Shown piece after piece: positions 47,366 to 56,247 of a DNA stretch of 64,000 bases; positions within the stretch are counted from its first letter, which is position 1; each line of letters begins with the position of its first letter. The notes beneath the pieces are model-generated. The model did no database searches and had not been told where the DNA came from. It was given only the letters and a program-made list of their open reading frames with translations. Source of the DNA: Glaciecola sp034112105 (GTDB lineage Bacteria; Pseudomonadota; Gammaproteobacteria; Enterobacterales; Alteromonadaceae); the NCBI GenBank assembly GCA_034112105.1, contig JAWUVZ010000070.1:1-64000 (forward strand), given 5' to 3'. The translations under genes were made by a program, and so were the position numbers.

Positions 47366-47553
47366 AAAATGACCTTAAAAATAGTATTTTTTACATTGAG
47401 CTTTTCAATTACATTAAGTGTAAGACATTCATGTCTTGAAACATAACGAATGGTTGTTACATATACCCACTAAGTGTAACAGAATGTTATTTTTATGCTG
47501 AAGTTCAGGACTGCATAGTTTACTTTAGTTAAAAAATAACAAAGAGGATCGCA

Positions 47554-48168
47554 ATGCAACAATTACAGTACGGTAATGCTGATGTAAAGATACTGGCTGA
47601 AGATACGGTTTTTAAAGGTTTTTTCGAAATGAAACGTGTCCAAGTTCAACATAAGTTATTTAATGGTAGTTGGAGTCGTATTTTATCTCGTGAAATGTTT
47701 GAACGCGGACATGCTGTCGCAGTATTACCTTATGATCCAAATACTGAGGAGTTTGTACTAATCGAACAGTTCCGATTAGGCGCAATGGCAACGAGTGAGA
47801 CACCTTGGTTGTTTGAAGTCATCGCGGGAATGATTGAACCTAATGAAGACCCTGGTGAAGTTTGTCACCGCGAATCTCAGGAAGAAGCGGGTATAAGTCT
47901 TACCTGCTTGCAGAAAGTGCTGACTTATTTATCGAGTCCCGGTGGAACGACTGAGCGATTGCACATTTATATGGCGAAGACGGATGCAACCTTAGCGAGA
48001 GGGGTGCATGGATTGGAGACAGAGTCAGAAGATATTATGGTTCATAGGGTAAAAGAATCAGATGCAAGGCAATGGTTGGACAACGGGAAAGTTGATAACG
48101 CAGCGGCAATTATTGCTCTACAATGGTTTTTCTTGAATAAGCAAAAGCTACTAAAAAGTTGGAACTAA
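47554..48168 (+). CDS. nudF: ADP-ribose pyrophosphatase NudF
   Basis: NudF hydrolyses ADP-ribose to AMP and ribose 5-phosphate. The Nudix box GMIEPNEDPGEVCHRESQ followed by EEAGI fits GX5EX7REUXEEXGU. The flanking IEQFRLGA and SSPGGTTERLHIY are ADPRP-type signatures. GAGG precedes the start. It opens the nudF-yqiB-yqiA-parE run; a dispersed-repeat copy begins right after its stop codon. Confidence 0.95.
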   Translation: MQQLQYGNADVKILAEDTVFKGFFEMKRVQVQHKLFNGSWSRILSREMFERGHAVAVLPYDPNTEEFVLIEQFRLGAMATSETPWLFEVIAGMIEPNEDPGEVCHRESQEEAGISLTCLQKVLTYLSSPGGTTERLHIYMAKTDATLARGVHGLETESEDIMVHRVKESDARQWLDNGKVDNAAAIIALQWFFLNKQKLLKSWN

Positions 48169-48177
48169 GACACACCT
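48169..48177 (+). repeat. Dispersed repeat GACACACCT
   Basis: Begins at the base after the nudF stop codon, then GTTTGTT. Confidence 0.85.
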
Positions 48178-48280
48178 GTTTGTTATCCTCGCGAACAGTT
48201 TACAATTAGAATGTTTTAAATTTTCATTTATTTAAAACATCAGCCTAAATATTAATATGACTAAGTTTAAGGAATAACTC

Positions 48281-48709
48281 TTGAGAAAGAAGTATGTACC
48301 GCATTTACCCAGTATTCTTGCAACTTGTGAGAATAACTACGCGTGTGCTCTTAAGCTTCTTCCTGACTGCGATTCAGAGAACCTTAGTTATGAATTTAAA
48401 ATTAATGATGAACTAAGATATAAAATAAAGATTTTGGATTCTGCAAGATATACAAGTACGATAATGATGTCGCAGATGGCAGACAATACTCCCAGCTTTT
48501 TAAGACCTTCGATGGAAATAAGGTTGTATCACGATGCTAAGGTCGCAGAAGTTTTAAGTTGTCAGAAGGTTTCCAAGTTACAGCCAAGCTATGAATACCC
48601 TAACTTAAACATGCATTTGCGAAACGAAAAGCAAATGGTTAATGTTTTTTTAGCTGAGTGGCTGCACTTCTGCTTAGAGCAAAGGAAAATGCAAATTACA
48701 ATAAGCTAG
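48281..48709 (+). CDS. yqiB: DUF1249 protein YqiB
   Basis: This 142-aa protein of unknown function belongs to the YqiB/DUF1249 family by position and by blocks such as MEIRLYHDAKVAEVLSCQ and the tail LAEWLHFCL. The start is a TTG at 48281 with AAGGAA 8 bases upstream. In E. coli the next gene is cpdA; here only 18 bases separate yqiB from yqiA. Confidence 0.88.
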   Translation: MRKKYVPHLPSILATCENNYACALKLLPDCDSENLSYEFKINDELRYKIKILDSARYTSTIMMSQMADNTPSFLRPSMEIRLYHDAKVAEVLSCQKVSKLQPSYEYPNLNMHLRNEKQMVNVFLAEWLHFCLEQRKMQITIS

Positions 48710-48727
48710 AAACATTATGGAAGTAAA

Positions 48728-49327
48728 ATGGACCACGTTATTTATTTACACGGATTTCTTAGTTCACCTAAATCTGAAAAAGCGCGACTAGTGGCTGAAT
48801 ATGTTACTCGCAACTACCCGAATATAAAGCTGCATATACCCACATTACCGGGCGTTCCTGCAAAAGCTGTAGAGGTGATTGAGCAGCTAATAAATACTAT
48901 TTTGTTTAATAAAGGCCGCAACAAAGACACACCTAATAATGCTCTTAGATTTATTGGAAGTTCAATGGGCGGTTTTTTGTCTACTTATTTTATTGAAACC
49001 TATGGAGGCAAGGCGGTTTTGGTTAATCCGGCAATTGAGCCGTTTAAGCTTTTAAAAGACTATTTTGGGGAACACACAAATCATTACACAGATGAGGTGT
49101 TTACTATCGATAAAAATAGCGTTGCTCAGTTACTTAAATTACACAAAATAACCAAGAAAGGTGACCCTAATTATCTAGTTTATCTACAAAAGGAAGACGA
49201 AACCTTAGATTATCATTTAGCCGAGATGAAATATGGTAGCGACCGTTGTATTGTTGAAGAAGGAGGTAATCATTCATTTGTTGGATTAGAAAAATATCTA
49301 AGCGACATTATGAGATTTTTGTCATAA
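48728..49327 (+). CDS. yqiA: YqiA-like alpha/beta-hydrolase esterase
   Basis: The 199-aa product resembles the small esterase YqiA: N-terminal YLHGFLSSPKSEKA, nucleophile motif IGSSMGGFLS, and a catalytic His in EEGGNHSFVGL. Before the nucleophile block there is an apparent insertion containing NKDTPNN, encoded by a dispersed-repeat copy (48926-48934). This loop is shorter in E. coli YqiA as I recall it. The place just upstream of parE is the conserved one. Confidence 0.9.
   Translation: MDHVIYLHGFLSSPKSEKARLVAEYVTRNYPNIKLHIPTLPGVPAKAVEVIEQLINTILFNKGRNKDTPNNALRFIGSSMGGFLSTYFIETYGGKAVLVNPAIEPFKLLKDYFGEHTNHYTDEVFTIDKNSVAQLLKLHKITKKGDPNYLVYLQKEDETLDYHLAEMKYGSDRCIVEEGGNHSFVGLEKYLSDIMRFLS
48926..48934 (+). 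repeat. Dispersed repeat GACACACCT
   Basis: In yqiA within AACAAAGACACACCT, read NKDTP in an apparent loop insertion. Confidence 0.85.
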
Positions 49328-49397
49328 CAATAGGTCAGAATTTTTTAACGATATGATTTATATTTGAATTTATGGTGTTTATTCTTAGAGTTAAAAC

Positions 49398-49406
49398 AGG
49401 TGTGTC
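49398..49406 (-). repeat. Dispersed repeat GACACACCT
   Basis: Intergenic yqiA-parE copy in GAATAAAGACACACCTGTTTT. Confidence 0.85.
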
Positions 49407-49519
49407 TTTATTCGCTGTTTTTAAGGCTGATGAAATTAGCTAAAACCTTCATTGCTCCAGAGCTTTAGCCTTGCTAATATCCTACTCAATAAATAAAATA
49501 AAAACGTAAGCAAGAGACT

Positions 49520-51412
49520 ATGTCAACACAATATAATTCTGATGCTATTGAAGTCTTAAATGGCTTGGATCCGGTTAAACGCAGACCCGGAATGTACACG
49601 GATACAACCCGACCAAATCATTTAAGTCAAGAAGTTATCGATAACAGCGTTGATGAAGCTCTTGGAGGTCATGCGTCCTCTATCAAAGTAATACTGCATG
49701 AAGACCAGTCCCTAGAAGTTATTGATGATGGCCGAGGTATGCCTGTAGATATTCATCCTGAAGAAAAAATTTCAGGTGTTGAATTAATCATGACGAAATT
49801 ACATTCGGGAGCCAAATTTTCTAACAAAAATTATGAATATTCAGGCGGTTTGCATGGTGTGGGCATATCTGTTGTAAACGCTTTATCAACGAAAGTTCTG
49901 GTCACTATTCGTCGCGATGGCAACGTTTATCAGATGACGTTTGAAAATGGCGATAAGGTAAAGGAACTTTCAATTGTCGATACTTGCGGTAAACGTAATA
50001 CAGGAACTAGCGTTCATTTTTGGCCTGATCCTAAGTATTTTGACTCTTCAAAGTTTTCAGTGTCAAAGTTATTGCATGTTTTACGTGCAAAGGCCGTGCT
50101 TTGCCCAGGCTTAAAAATTCGTTTTGACGATAAAATTTCAAAAGAAACGACGGAATGGTATTATGAAGACGGGTTGAGAGATTACCTTTATCAATCCGTG
50201 AAAGATTACATTACGTTACCAAATGATAGCCCTTTTATTGGGCAATTCGCAGGTAACGGAGAGGCTGCAGATTGGGCTGTAATGTGGCTACCAGAAGGTG
50301 GTGAAATGGTCACAGAGAGTTATGTAAATCTGATTCCTACAGCACAAGGTGGTACGCACGTAAATGGGCTTAGGCAAGGGCTTTTAGATTCAATGCGTGA
50401 ATTTTGTGAGTTTCGTAACTTGCTCCCTAGAGGCGTAAAAATTACGGCTGATGATATTTGGGATCGTTGTAGTTATATACTTTCAACAAAAATGCACGAT
50501 CCACAATTTGCGGGGCAAACGAAAGAGCGACTCTCTTCTCGCCAAGCTTCGGCTTTCGTTTCTGGGGTTGTCAAAGACTCGTTTAGTTTGTGGTTAAATC
50601 AACATACAGATGTCGCAGAACTGCTTGCTGACATGTGTATAAATAATGCACAGCGACGTTTGCGTCAAAGTAAAAAAGTTGCAAGGAAGAAAGTTACTCA
50701 AGGTCCTGCTTTACCTGGGAAACTAACGGACTGTTCATCTCAAGATATTACTTATTCAGAGCTGTTCTTGGTTGAGGGTGATTCTGCGGGCGGTTCCGCC
50801 AAACAAGCGCGCGACAGAGAATTCCAAGCTATAATGCCATTGAGAGGTAAAATATTAAACAGTTGGGAAGTCGATTCATCTCAAGTATTAGCATCGCAAG
50901 AAATACATGATATTTCTGTTGCGTTGGGCATTGATCCTGATTCTGAGGATTTATCAGGTTTACGCTACGGTAAAATTTGCATATTGGCTGATGCCGACTC
51001 TGATGGATTGCATATTGCAACATTACTCTGTGCCTTATTTGTAAAACACTTCAGAACGCTGGTTGATCAGGGGCACGTTTATGTTGCCATGCCACCATTG
51101 TTCAGAATCGATATTGGTAAAGAAGTTTATTACGCGCTAGATGAAAGCGAGAGACAGGGAATTTTGGACAGAATTGAAGCAGAGAAAAAACGAGGAAAAG
51201 TGAATGTGCAAAGATTCAAAGGGCTGGGTGAAATGAATCCTTTGCAACTTAGAGAGACTACTATGGATCCAAATACTCGCAGATTGGTGCAATTAACTAG
51301 TCACGATGCGGAGGAAATGCTTGAGTTGATGGATATGCTTCTATCTAAAAAGCGTTCTCCTGATCGCAAAGCATGGTTGGAAAACAAGGGTAATTTGGCA
51401 GTAATTGATTAG
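49520..51412 (+). CDS. parE: DNA topoisomerase IV subunit B
   Basis: ParE is the ATPase subunit of topoisomerase IV, which decatenates daughter chromosomes. The GHKL site shows DNSVDEALGG and DDGRGMPVD. The TOPRIM part shows LVEGDSAGGSAKQARDR and DADSDGLHI. The 630-aa length and yqiA upstream identify ParE rather than GyrB. The upstream 192-base gap contains a dispersed-repeat copy. Confidence 0.97.
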   Translation: MSTQYNSDAIEVLNGLDPVKRRPGMYTDTTRPNHLSQEVIDNSVDEALGGHASSIKVILHEDQSLEVIDDGRGMPVDIHPEEKISGVELIMTKLHSGAKFSNKNYEYSGGLHGVGISVVNALSTKVLVTIRRDGNVYQMTFENGDKVKELSIVDTCGKRNTGTSVHFWPDPKYFDSSKFSVSKLLHVLRAKAVLCPGLKIRFDDKISKETTEWYYEDGLRDYLYQSVKDYITLPNDSPFIGQFAGNGEAADWAVMWLPEGGEMVTESYVNLIPTAQGGTHVNGLRQGLLDSMREFCEFRNLLPRGVKITADDIWDRCSYILSTKMHDPQFAGQTKERLSSRQASAFVSGVVKDSFSLWLNQHTDVAELLADMCINNAQRRLRQSKKVARKKVTQGPALPGKLTDCSSQDITYSELFLVEGDSAGGSAKQARDREFQAIMPLRGKILNSWEVDSSQVLASQEIHDISVALGIDPDSEDLSGLRYGKICILADADSDGLHIATLLCALFVKHFRTLVDQGHVYVAMPPLFRIDIGKEVYYALDESERQGILDRIEAEKKRGKVNVQRFKGLGEMNPLQLRETTMDPNTRRLVQLTSHDAEEMLELMDMLLSKKRSPDRKAWLENKGNLAVID

Positions 51413-51442
51413 TACTGTTGTTTTAAAATATTTGGATTAGTA

Positions 51443-52756
51443 ATGAAACGATTCATCACGGTTGCGTCCGTTGTTCTGATTAGCTCATTTTGTCTTTCTG
51501 TGATTTTGTTAGTTGATTTGTCACCGATGGTTGCAAAAGATGCACATCAGCAAGTTGAAAATGCTGAAAATGTTTCAGAGTTAATTAGCCAATTGCGAAG
51601 CAGTTTGAGAAATCGGTATCAAGGGCAACAAATAGATATTTCATATTCACAAGCCGAAAGTTTATTAGGCTTTACTCAGCGGGCTTTACCAAACTTAAAT
51701 AGCGATATTAAATTATCTGAAGATCAAGCTGAAATGCTGGTTTCATATCAGCTTCCAACTTACCTTTTCTCTTCTTATGTTAATGTATCAATCAAAGTTA
51801 AAGAAGCCAATTATTTGAATGTTGAGAGTGTTTCAGTTGGTGCTATTGCTGTTCCGGGGCAATGGGCATTAAGTTGGATTGAGTCATTAGCGAATTCTTA
51901 TACAAATAGTGAAGTAGCGACGAAAGCTATCCAGCAAATAGAAAAAATAGATATATCACCCAATCAAATTATTATTAGTCTTAATCCTTTGGATTCTCTG
52001 CTCATAGAGTTAAAGAATATTAAGACGTCAGGTGATGATAATGAAAGACAGTTGTTGGGAATAAAAACAGCGCACTACTTAAGACTTCTAGATAGCCTTC
52101 CGTTGTCGAATGATCTAGCCATGCAAAATAAAGACACATCTCTTAGCTACTATTTGCACAAAGTCATGCTAGAAGCGAAAACAATGAGTGCTGAAGATCA
52201 GCACGGAAATTTAAATTCAGCAATTTTAGAAAATGAGGCCGCTATAATGGCCTTAGCAATTTATGCTGGGCATCGGAGGTTTTCAACACTTTCAGGTGAT
52301 CTGTCCTTTGCCGTCGACCCAATTCCCACAGTACGAAAAAAGCCAGTTTTGGCGAATAGACAAGACCTGAGTTTGCACTTTATATTTTCGGCTGCGATTA
52401 AACTATTATCAGAGCAAGGTATTAGTATCGCTGTCGGCGAGTTTAAAGAGCTTATGGATAGAGGAAATGGTGGTTCAGGCTATAGCTTTATTGACCTAAC
52501 TGCAGATATGGCTGGGGCTAATTTTGCGACTTTGGCGGTTGACCCAAGAACAGCCGAGCAAATTCAAAATATTATGTCTGTAGAAGCAAACGAAACTTTA
52601 TTTTTCCCAAGTATTGATGGTCTTGATGAAGGAATGAATAAATCGCAATTTCGACAAAAGTATTCTGATATAGAAAGTGCAGAATATTTAGAAGTAATTA
52701 ACGAGATTGAAAAACGAGTGAGTAGATTACCAGTTAGTAAAGTATCAAATAAATAG
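51443..52756 (+). CDS. Unidentified exported or anchored protein downstream of parE
   Basis: I do not recognise this 437-aa protein. A hydrophobic N-terminus (about residues 7-28) acts as signal or anchor. Residues 40-140 look like mixed helix/beta with SYSQAESLLGFTQRALPN. The C-terminal part has FIFSAAIKLLSEQGISIAVG and GGSGYSFIDLTADMAGANFA, the latter Gly/Ala-rich and perhaps an active-site-like loop. No known catalytic motif is certain. It lies 30 bases after parE and is probably co-transcribed. A near copy of the dispersed repeat (GACACATCT, 52133-52141) gives NKDTSLS. Confidence 0.6.
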   Translation: MKRFITVASVVLISSFCLSVILLVDLSPMVAKDAHQQVENAENVSELISQLRSSLRNRYQGQQIDISYSQAESLLGFTQRALPNLNSDIKLSEDQAEMLVSYQLPTYLFSSYVNVSIKVKEANYLNVESVSVGAIAVPGQWALSWIESLANSYTNSEVATKAIQQIEKIDISPNQIIISLNPLDSLLIELKNIKTSGDDNERQLLGIKTAHYLRLLDSLPLSNDLAMQNKDTSLSYYLHKVMLEAKTMSAEDQHGNLNSAILENEAAIMALAIYAGHRRFSTLSGDLSFAVDPIPTVRKKPVLANRQDLSLHFIFSAAIKLLSEQGISIAVGEFKELMDRGNGGSGYSFIDLTADMAGANFATLAVDPRTAEQIQNIMSVEANETLFFPSIDGLDEGMNKSQFRQKYSDIESAEYLEVINEIEKRVSRLPVSKVSNK

Positions 52757-52760
52757 AAAT

Positions 52761-53747
52761 TCATTTGAACAGTCGAAGCGCTGTCGATGTTCCTTTGAGT
52801 TTCTTTTGACGGAGCTTTTTTCGGTACTTTTCCATATATGTTATTGAGCCAACAACATAACTAAATTCCTCTTCAATATGTGAAGTTAGTATTAGCCAAT
52901 TGTCTTCATCAATTCCGAATTGGTCTAATATACTCGATTTAATCCTCATACTCGGTGTATCTATTATTTGAGCATTCTTCAATCTTGTTGCAGTTTGACG
53001 CAATAGATTTGTATAACAGATTAATTCAATATTGATAAAGTTTGGTCCATGTTTAAGTGGAGTTTTTAACCATTTAAGTTCCATAGGCTGCTTTCCCACT
53101 TTTAAGCAAGCTAATCGTCTTTTTATACTCGTATAATGCGAATTTTCTAAGGAAGTAGCTATACCAGCTCTTATTGGGTTTAAATCGACATAAACCATAC
53201 ATGAGACGATGGCACGCTCATCCAACAGCGCTTGAGATTTAAAACGGGACTCCCAAAACCGGCCGGAACACTGATCCTCTCTGTTGGCTCGTAGAGCAAT
53301 ATATTGGTTCAACGCTTTCATAAAATAGCTAATATTAGTCAGTCTTTCTCTGTAAATTTTAGTGATTTTATGAATCGTTAATAATTGTATTGGTGTCAGT
53401 TTTTCTCTCTGCTGCGGGTCGATATACATAGCTGTAATTGTTTTGTTCGGGTGTATTGAGTGCCAGCGTCGAATTACCTCAAACTTGCTCCAGGTTTGCG
53501 CGCGCTCGGTGTCTACATGCAACACCAGATGGTTGTGATTATGCATAATAGCGTAAGCACAAACATTGATAGAAAATGCAGATGAAAGCTTAGTTAAACG
53601 CTTTTCAAACCAATCCCTACGATGCTCAAAACTATTTCCAGTGAATTTGTCATATCCGCACAAAAAAGCTCTGCGAACACAGCGGCTTATGCAATGGTAG
53701 TAAGAGGTTTGTGACAATATTATTTGTTTACTGCGAGCAACTGGCAT
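52761..53747 (-). CDS. IS200-like / REP-associated tyrosine transposase (RAYT)
   Basis: The 328-aa product belongs to the Y1 (HUH) transposase superfamily. YYHCISRCVRRAFLCG is the usual N-terminal block. IMHNHNHLVLHVD carries the HUH-type metal-binding His residues. LNQYIALRANR holds a plausible catalytic Tyr, followed by GRFWESRFKSQAL and VYVDLNPIRAGIA, typical of RAYT-type proteins. It is single-copy here, with no IS ends obvious. Degenerate and exact copies of the dispersed repeat (53859 and 53930) lie as an inverted pair within 200 bases of its start. It is convergent with the preceding gene, 4 bases apart. Confidence 0.85.
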   Translation of the reverse strand: MPVARSKQIILSQTSYYHCISRCVRRAFLCGYDKFTGNSFEHRRDWFEKRLTKLSSAFSINVCAYAIMHNHNHLVLHVDTERAQTWSKFEVIRRWHSIHPNKTITAMYIDPQQREKLTPIQLLTIHKITKIYRERLTNISYFMKALNQYIALRANREDQCSGRFWESRFKSQALLDERAIVSCMVYVDLNPIRAGIATSLENSHYTSIKRRLACLKVGKQPMELKWLKTPLKHGPNFINIELICYTNLLRQTATRLKNAQIIDTPSMRIKSSILDQFGIDEDNWLILTSHIEEEFSYVVGSITYMEKYRKKLRQKKLKGTSTALRLFK

Positions 53748-53929
53748 TTCGTAGTCCCTATATTTATCCTTCTGATAGAGTATTGGACTACGCCAAAAAT
53801 AATAGCTGTCTTGAGATCCAGTTTTGCGTCTCGATGATAATAAACAGTTTAAAACGAAGACGCACCTATAACGTGCAGTTTGTTGAGTAACAAATCGAAA
53901 GTTTATAAGGACGCGTAATGTTGAGAAAT

Positions 53930-53938
53930 AGGTGTGTC
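53930..53938 (-). repeat. Dispersed repeat GACACACCT
   Basis: Upstream of the RAYT-like gene; opposite a degenerate copy GACGCACCT at 53859-53867. Confidence 0.85.
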
Positions 53939-53961
53939 CTACTCGACGGTGTGAGCGAAAT

Positions 53962-54264
53962 CTATAGCGTTATTTTGAATTTTGCGAGCGTCAAAAGCAT
54001 TAATTCCATCTTTTTTACTATAGTAGTGATTTCATTTTTAATATCAATATTGTCGCTTTGCAGTATTGAAATATCTTTTGCAAGTTCATCCACATAAGGT
54101 CCAAAACGCTTACTCCTTGCAGTAAAACCATTATCTTCAGTGAAGATTACAGAGAACTTTGCTTTGCCCGCTTGTTGAAGTTTATCAAGTGCGGAATCTG
54201 CATCAATCGCCTTACGATATATTATTTGCATGTTTTCAGTTATTTTTGCTAGAACCTGTTGCAC
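53962..54264 (-). CDS. Small hypothetical protein
   Basis: I do not recognise this 100-aa protein. It is mostly helical and charged (LQQAGKAKFSVIF, ELAKDISILQSDNIDIKNEI) and has no membrane segment or cysteine pattern. AGGAG lies close upstream of the ATG. It lies next to, and divergent from, a YjfB-like gene, which could point to motility, but that is weak. It may be lineage-specific. Confidence 0.45.
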   Translation of the reverse strand: MQQVLAKITENMQIIYRKAIDADSALDKLQQAGKAKFSVIFTEDNGFTARSKRFGPYVDELAKDISILQSDNIDIKNEITTIVKKMELMLLTLAKFKITL

Positions 54265-54375
54265 GAAGATCTCCTAAAATTATTCTCAATAAAAAGGCTG
54301 AATTGCCGATAAACTGTTGAAGTGCGCAATACTGCCCACTTTTTTATGCAGCTACAAGCAATAAAAGGAAAAGGT

Positions 54376-54558
54376 ATGGATATTTCAGGTACTAGTGCCT
54401 CAAGTGTATCCGGTGCGCTGGAGATTAAATCTGCTAAGTTGGCCAAAAACCTACAAGAGCAGGAAGGTCAAGCAGCGCTTCAGTTGATTGAGTCAGCTGA
54501 CGTACCCAAATCATCATCTAGCCCTGGATTAGGTTCTATTATTAACACTTATGCCTAA
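54376..54558 (+). CDS. YjfB-like putative motility protein
   Basis: The 60-aa product MDISGTSASSVSGALEIKSA followed by LQEQEGQAALQLIES and the ending GLGSIINTYA resembles the small YjfB family (putative motility proteins that start MDI-x-x and end in -YA). AAGGAAAAGG lies directly before the ATG at 54376, favouring this start over 54322. The last 30 bases overlap the 3' end of convergent epmB. No flagellar genes are nearby, so the role is unproven. Confidence 0.6.
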   Translation: MDISGTSASSVSGALEIKSAKLAKNLQEQEGQAALQLIESADVPKSSSSPGLGSIINTYA

Positions 54559-55596
54559 ACCAGCACTTGATGACGGTTGTAAATTCAAGTCTATCGGCGT
54601 TTTGCTAGGTTGTCCTCCAATCTCAGTTACGAGTTTAGGGACAAGATACCCTGGCAAACGCTTTATTACTTCTTTCATTAATTCCTTCGCTTTTTCGACG
54701 TCAACATCAAAATGAGCCGCTCCTTTTACTTTATCTAATAAGTGCAAATAGTATGGCATTACGCCAATTTCAAAGAGAGACTCACTTAAAGCAATTTGTT
54801 CATTTACACCATCATTGACTCCCTTTAAAAGCACAGCTTGATTGAGAAGTGTAATTCCTGATGCGCGCATTTTTGAGCACACTCTAGCTAGATCTGCACT
54901 GACTTCATTAGCGTGATTAGTATGCAATACTAATACTTTTTGAAAACGACAATTTGTAAACCAGTCAATGAACTCATCATTCACTCGAGAAGGGAGCACC
55001 ACCGGTAGCCTGGTGTGGATCCTAAGCCTTATTAAATGAGGTATTTCTTCAAGTTGTGTAACTAACCATTTTAGATGGCTGTCTTTTGACATTAACGGAT
55101 CGCCGCCAGAGAATATTACCTCAGTGATATTTTTATTTTGCTTGATGTAAGTAATTGCCTCTTGTAATTCGCGTTTATTGACAGAGTTTTCTTCATATGG
55201 AAATTCTCGCCTAAAACAATAACGACAATTCACGGCACAACCACTTTTGACTATGAGCAAGACCCTATTTTCATATTTGTGCAGAAGACCTTTTATTTCA
55301 TTTTTGTGTTCTTGGAGAGGATCTTTGACAAAACCAGGTGTGTCTTTATATTCAATATCTTGCGGTAATACCTGCAACAACAAGGGATCCTTTAAATCAT
55401 TCTTATTCATCAAACTAGCAAAATGTCGAGGTACTTTCATGGCAAAAAGCTTCCTTGCAGGACTATTTTTTACAGCAATTTCAGGGGCTAAATTCAGATA
55501 TTCTAGCAACGACTCAAGGGTCGTAAAACAATTTGCTAATTCTTTTTGCCAGTTTGACTCTACAGCAATGCTATTTTTAGGTATTATTCGTTTCAC
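54529..55596 (-). CDS. epmB: EF-P lysine 2,3-aminomutase EpmB
   Basis: EpmB is a radical-SAM enzyme that turns lysine into beta-lysine for attachment to elongation factor P. The 4Fe-4S motif is CAVNCRYCFRR, followed by IFSGGDPLM, LRIHTRLPVV and the PLP-type block MPYYLHLLDKVKGAAHF. The frame is open to 55638, which would overlap the divergent efp start; I favour a GTG at 55596 (355 aa). A dispersed-repeat copy (55336-55344) is read as YKDTPGF, replacing a same-length stretch in E. coli EpmB as I recall it. Confidence 0.93.
   Translation of the reverse strand: MKRIIPKNSIAVESNWQKELANCFTTLESLLEYLNLAPEIAVKNSPARKLFAMKVPRHFASLMNKNDLKDPLLLQVLPQDIEYKDTPGFVKDPLQEHKNEIKGLLHKYENRVLLIVKSGCAVNCRYCFRREFPYEENSVNKRELQEAITYIKQNKNITEVIFSGGDPLMSKDSHLKWLVTQLEEIPHLIRLRIHTRLPVVLPSRVNDEFIDWFTNCRFQKVLVLHTNHANEVSADLARVCSKMRASGITLLNQAVLLKGVNDGVNEQIALSESLFEIGVMPYYLHLLDKVKGAAHFDVDVEKAKELMKEVIKRLPGYLVPKLVTEIGGQPSKTPIDLNLQPSSSAGLGISVNNRT
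55336..55344 (-). repeat. Dispersed repeat GACACACCT
   Basis: Sense copy in epmB, read KDTP. Confidence 0.85.
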
Positions 55597-55629
55597 AAAA
55601 ATGCTCACAACGTAAATTTTAGAGGAACT

Positions 55630-56199
55630 ATGGCTCATTTCAGTACAAACGAGTTCAAAGCGGGCTTAAAGATAATGCTCGACGGCGAACCTTGCAACAT
55701 TCTTGAGAATGAATATGTTAAACCAGGCAAAGGGCAAGCCTTTAGCCGTGTTAAACTTCGGAAACTTATTTCGAACAAAGTACTAGAAAAAACATTTCGG
55801 TCTGGTGATTCGGTTGAAGGCGCTGATGTCATGGATACGGAACTTTCCTATCTCTATACCGACGGCGAGTTTTGGCATTTTATGAACAATGAAACGTTTG
55901 AGCAAATTGCTGCCGATGAAAAAGCTTTGGGTGACAGTATAAAGTGGTTAGTAGAAAATGATACTTGTACTATCACATTGTGGAATGGGACTCCTATTGT
56001 AGTAACTCCGCCGAACTTTGTTGAGTTAGAAATTACTGAAACTGATCCTGGTTTAAAAGGTGATACTGCCGGCACTGGGGGTAAACCTGCGACATTAGTG
56101 ACTGGAGCCGTAGTTAGAGTGCCATTATTTGTTCAAAAAGGCGAGGTAATTAAAGTTGATACACGAAGCGGTGAATATGCCTCACGCGCACAAAAATAA
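55630..56199 (+). CDS. efp: Elongation factor P
   Basis: EF-P rescues ribosomes stalled at polyproline. The 189-aa product has the three-barrel fold signatures, with YVKPGKGQAF carrying the lysine that EpmA/EpmB modify (about residue 34). GAGGAAC lies just before the ATG. It is divergent from epmB and followed by a terminator and epmA, so enzyme and substrate genes are together. Confidence 0.97.
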   Translation: MAHFSTNEFKAGLKIMLDGEPCNILENEYVKPGKGQAFSRVKLRKLISNKVLEKTFRSGDSVEGADVMDTELSYLYTDGEFWHFMNNETFEQIAADEKALGDSIKWLVENDTCTITLWNGTPIVVTPPNFVELEITETDPGLKGDTAGTGGKPATLVTGAVVRVPLFVQKGEVIKVDTRSGEYASRAQK

Positions 56200-56206
56200 G
56201 ATAACT

Positions 56207-56244
56207 AAAGAGGTTGTGCTGCAAGCACTAACCTCTTTTATTTT
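56207..56244 (+). terminator. Terminator of efp
   Basis: AAAGAGGTT (56207-56215) pairs with AACCTCTTT (56230-56238), extended by an inner imperfect stem, followed by TATTTT. It overlaps the region just before the epmA start. Confidence 0.85.
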
Positions 56245-56247
56245 CTG

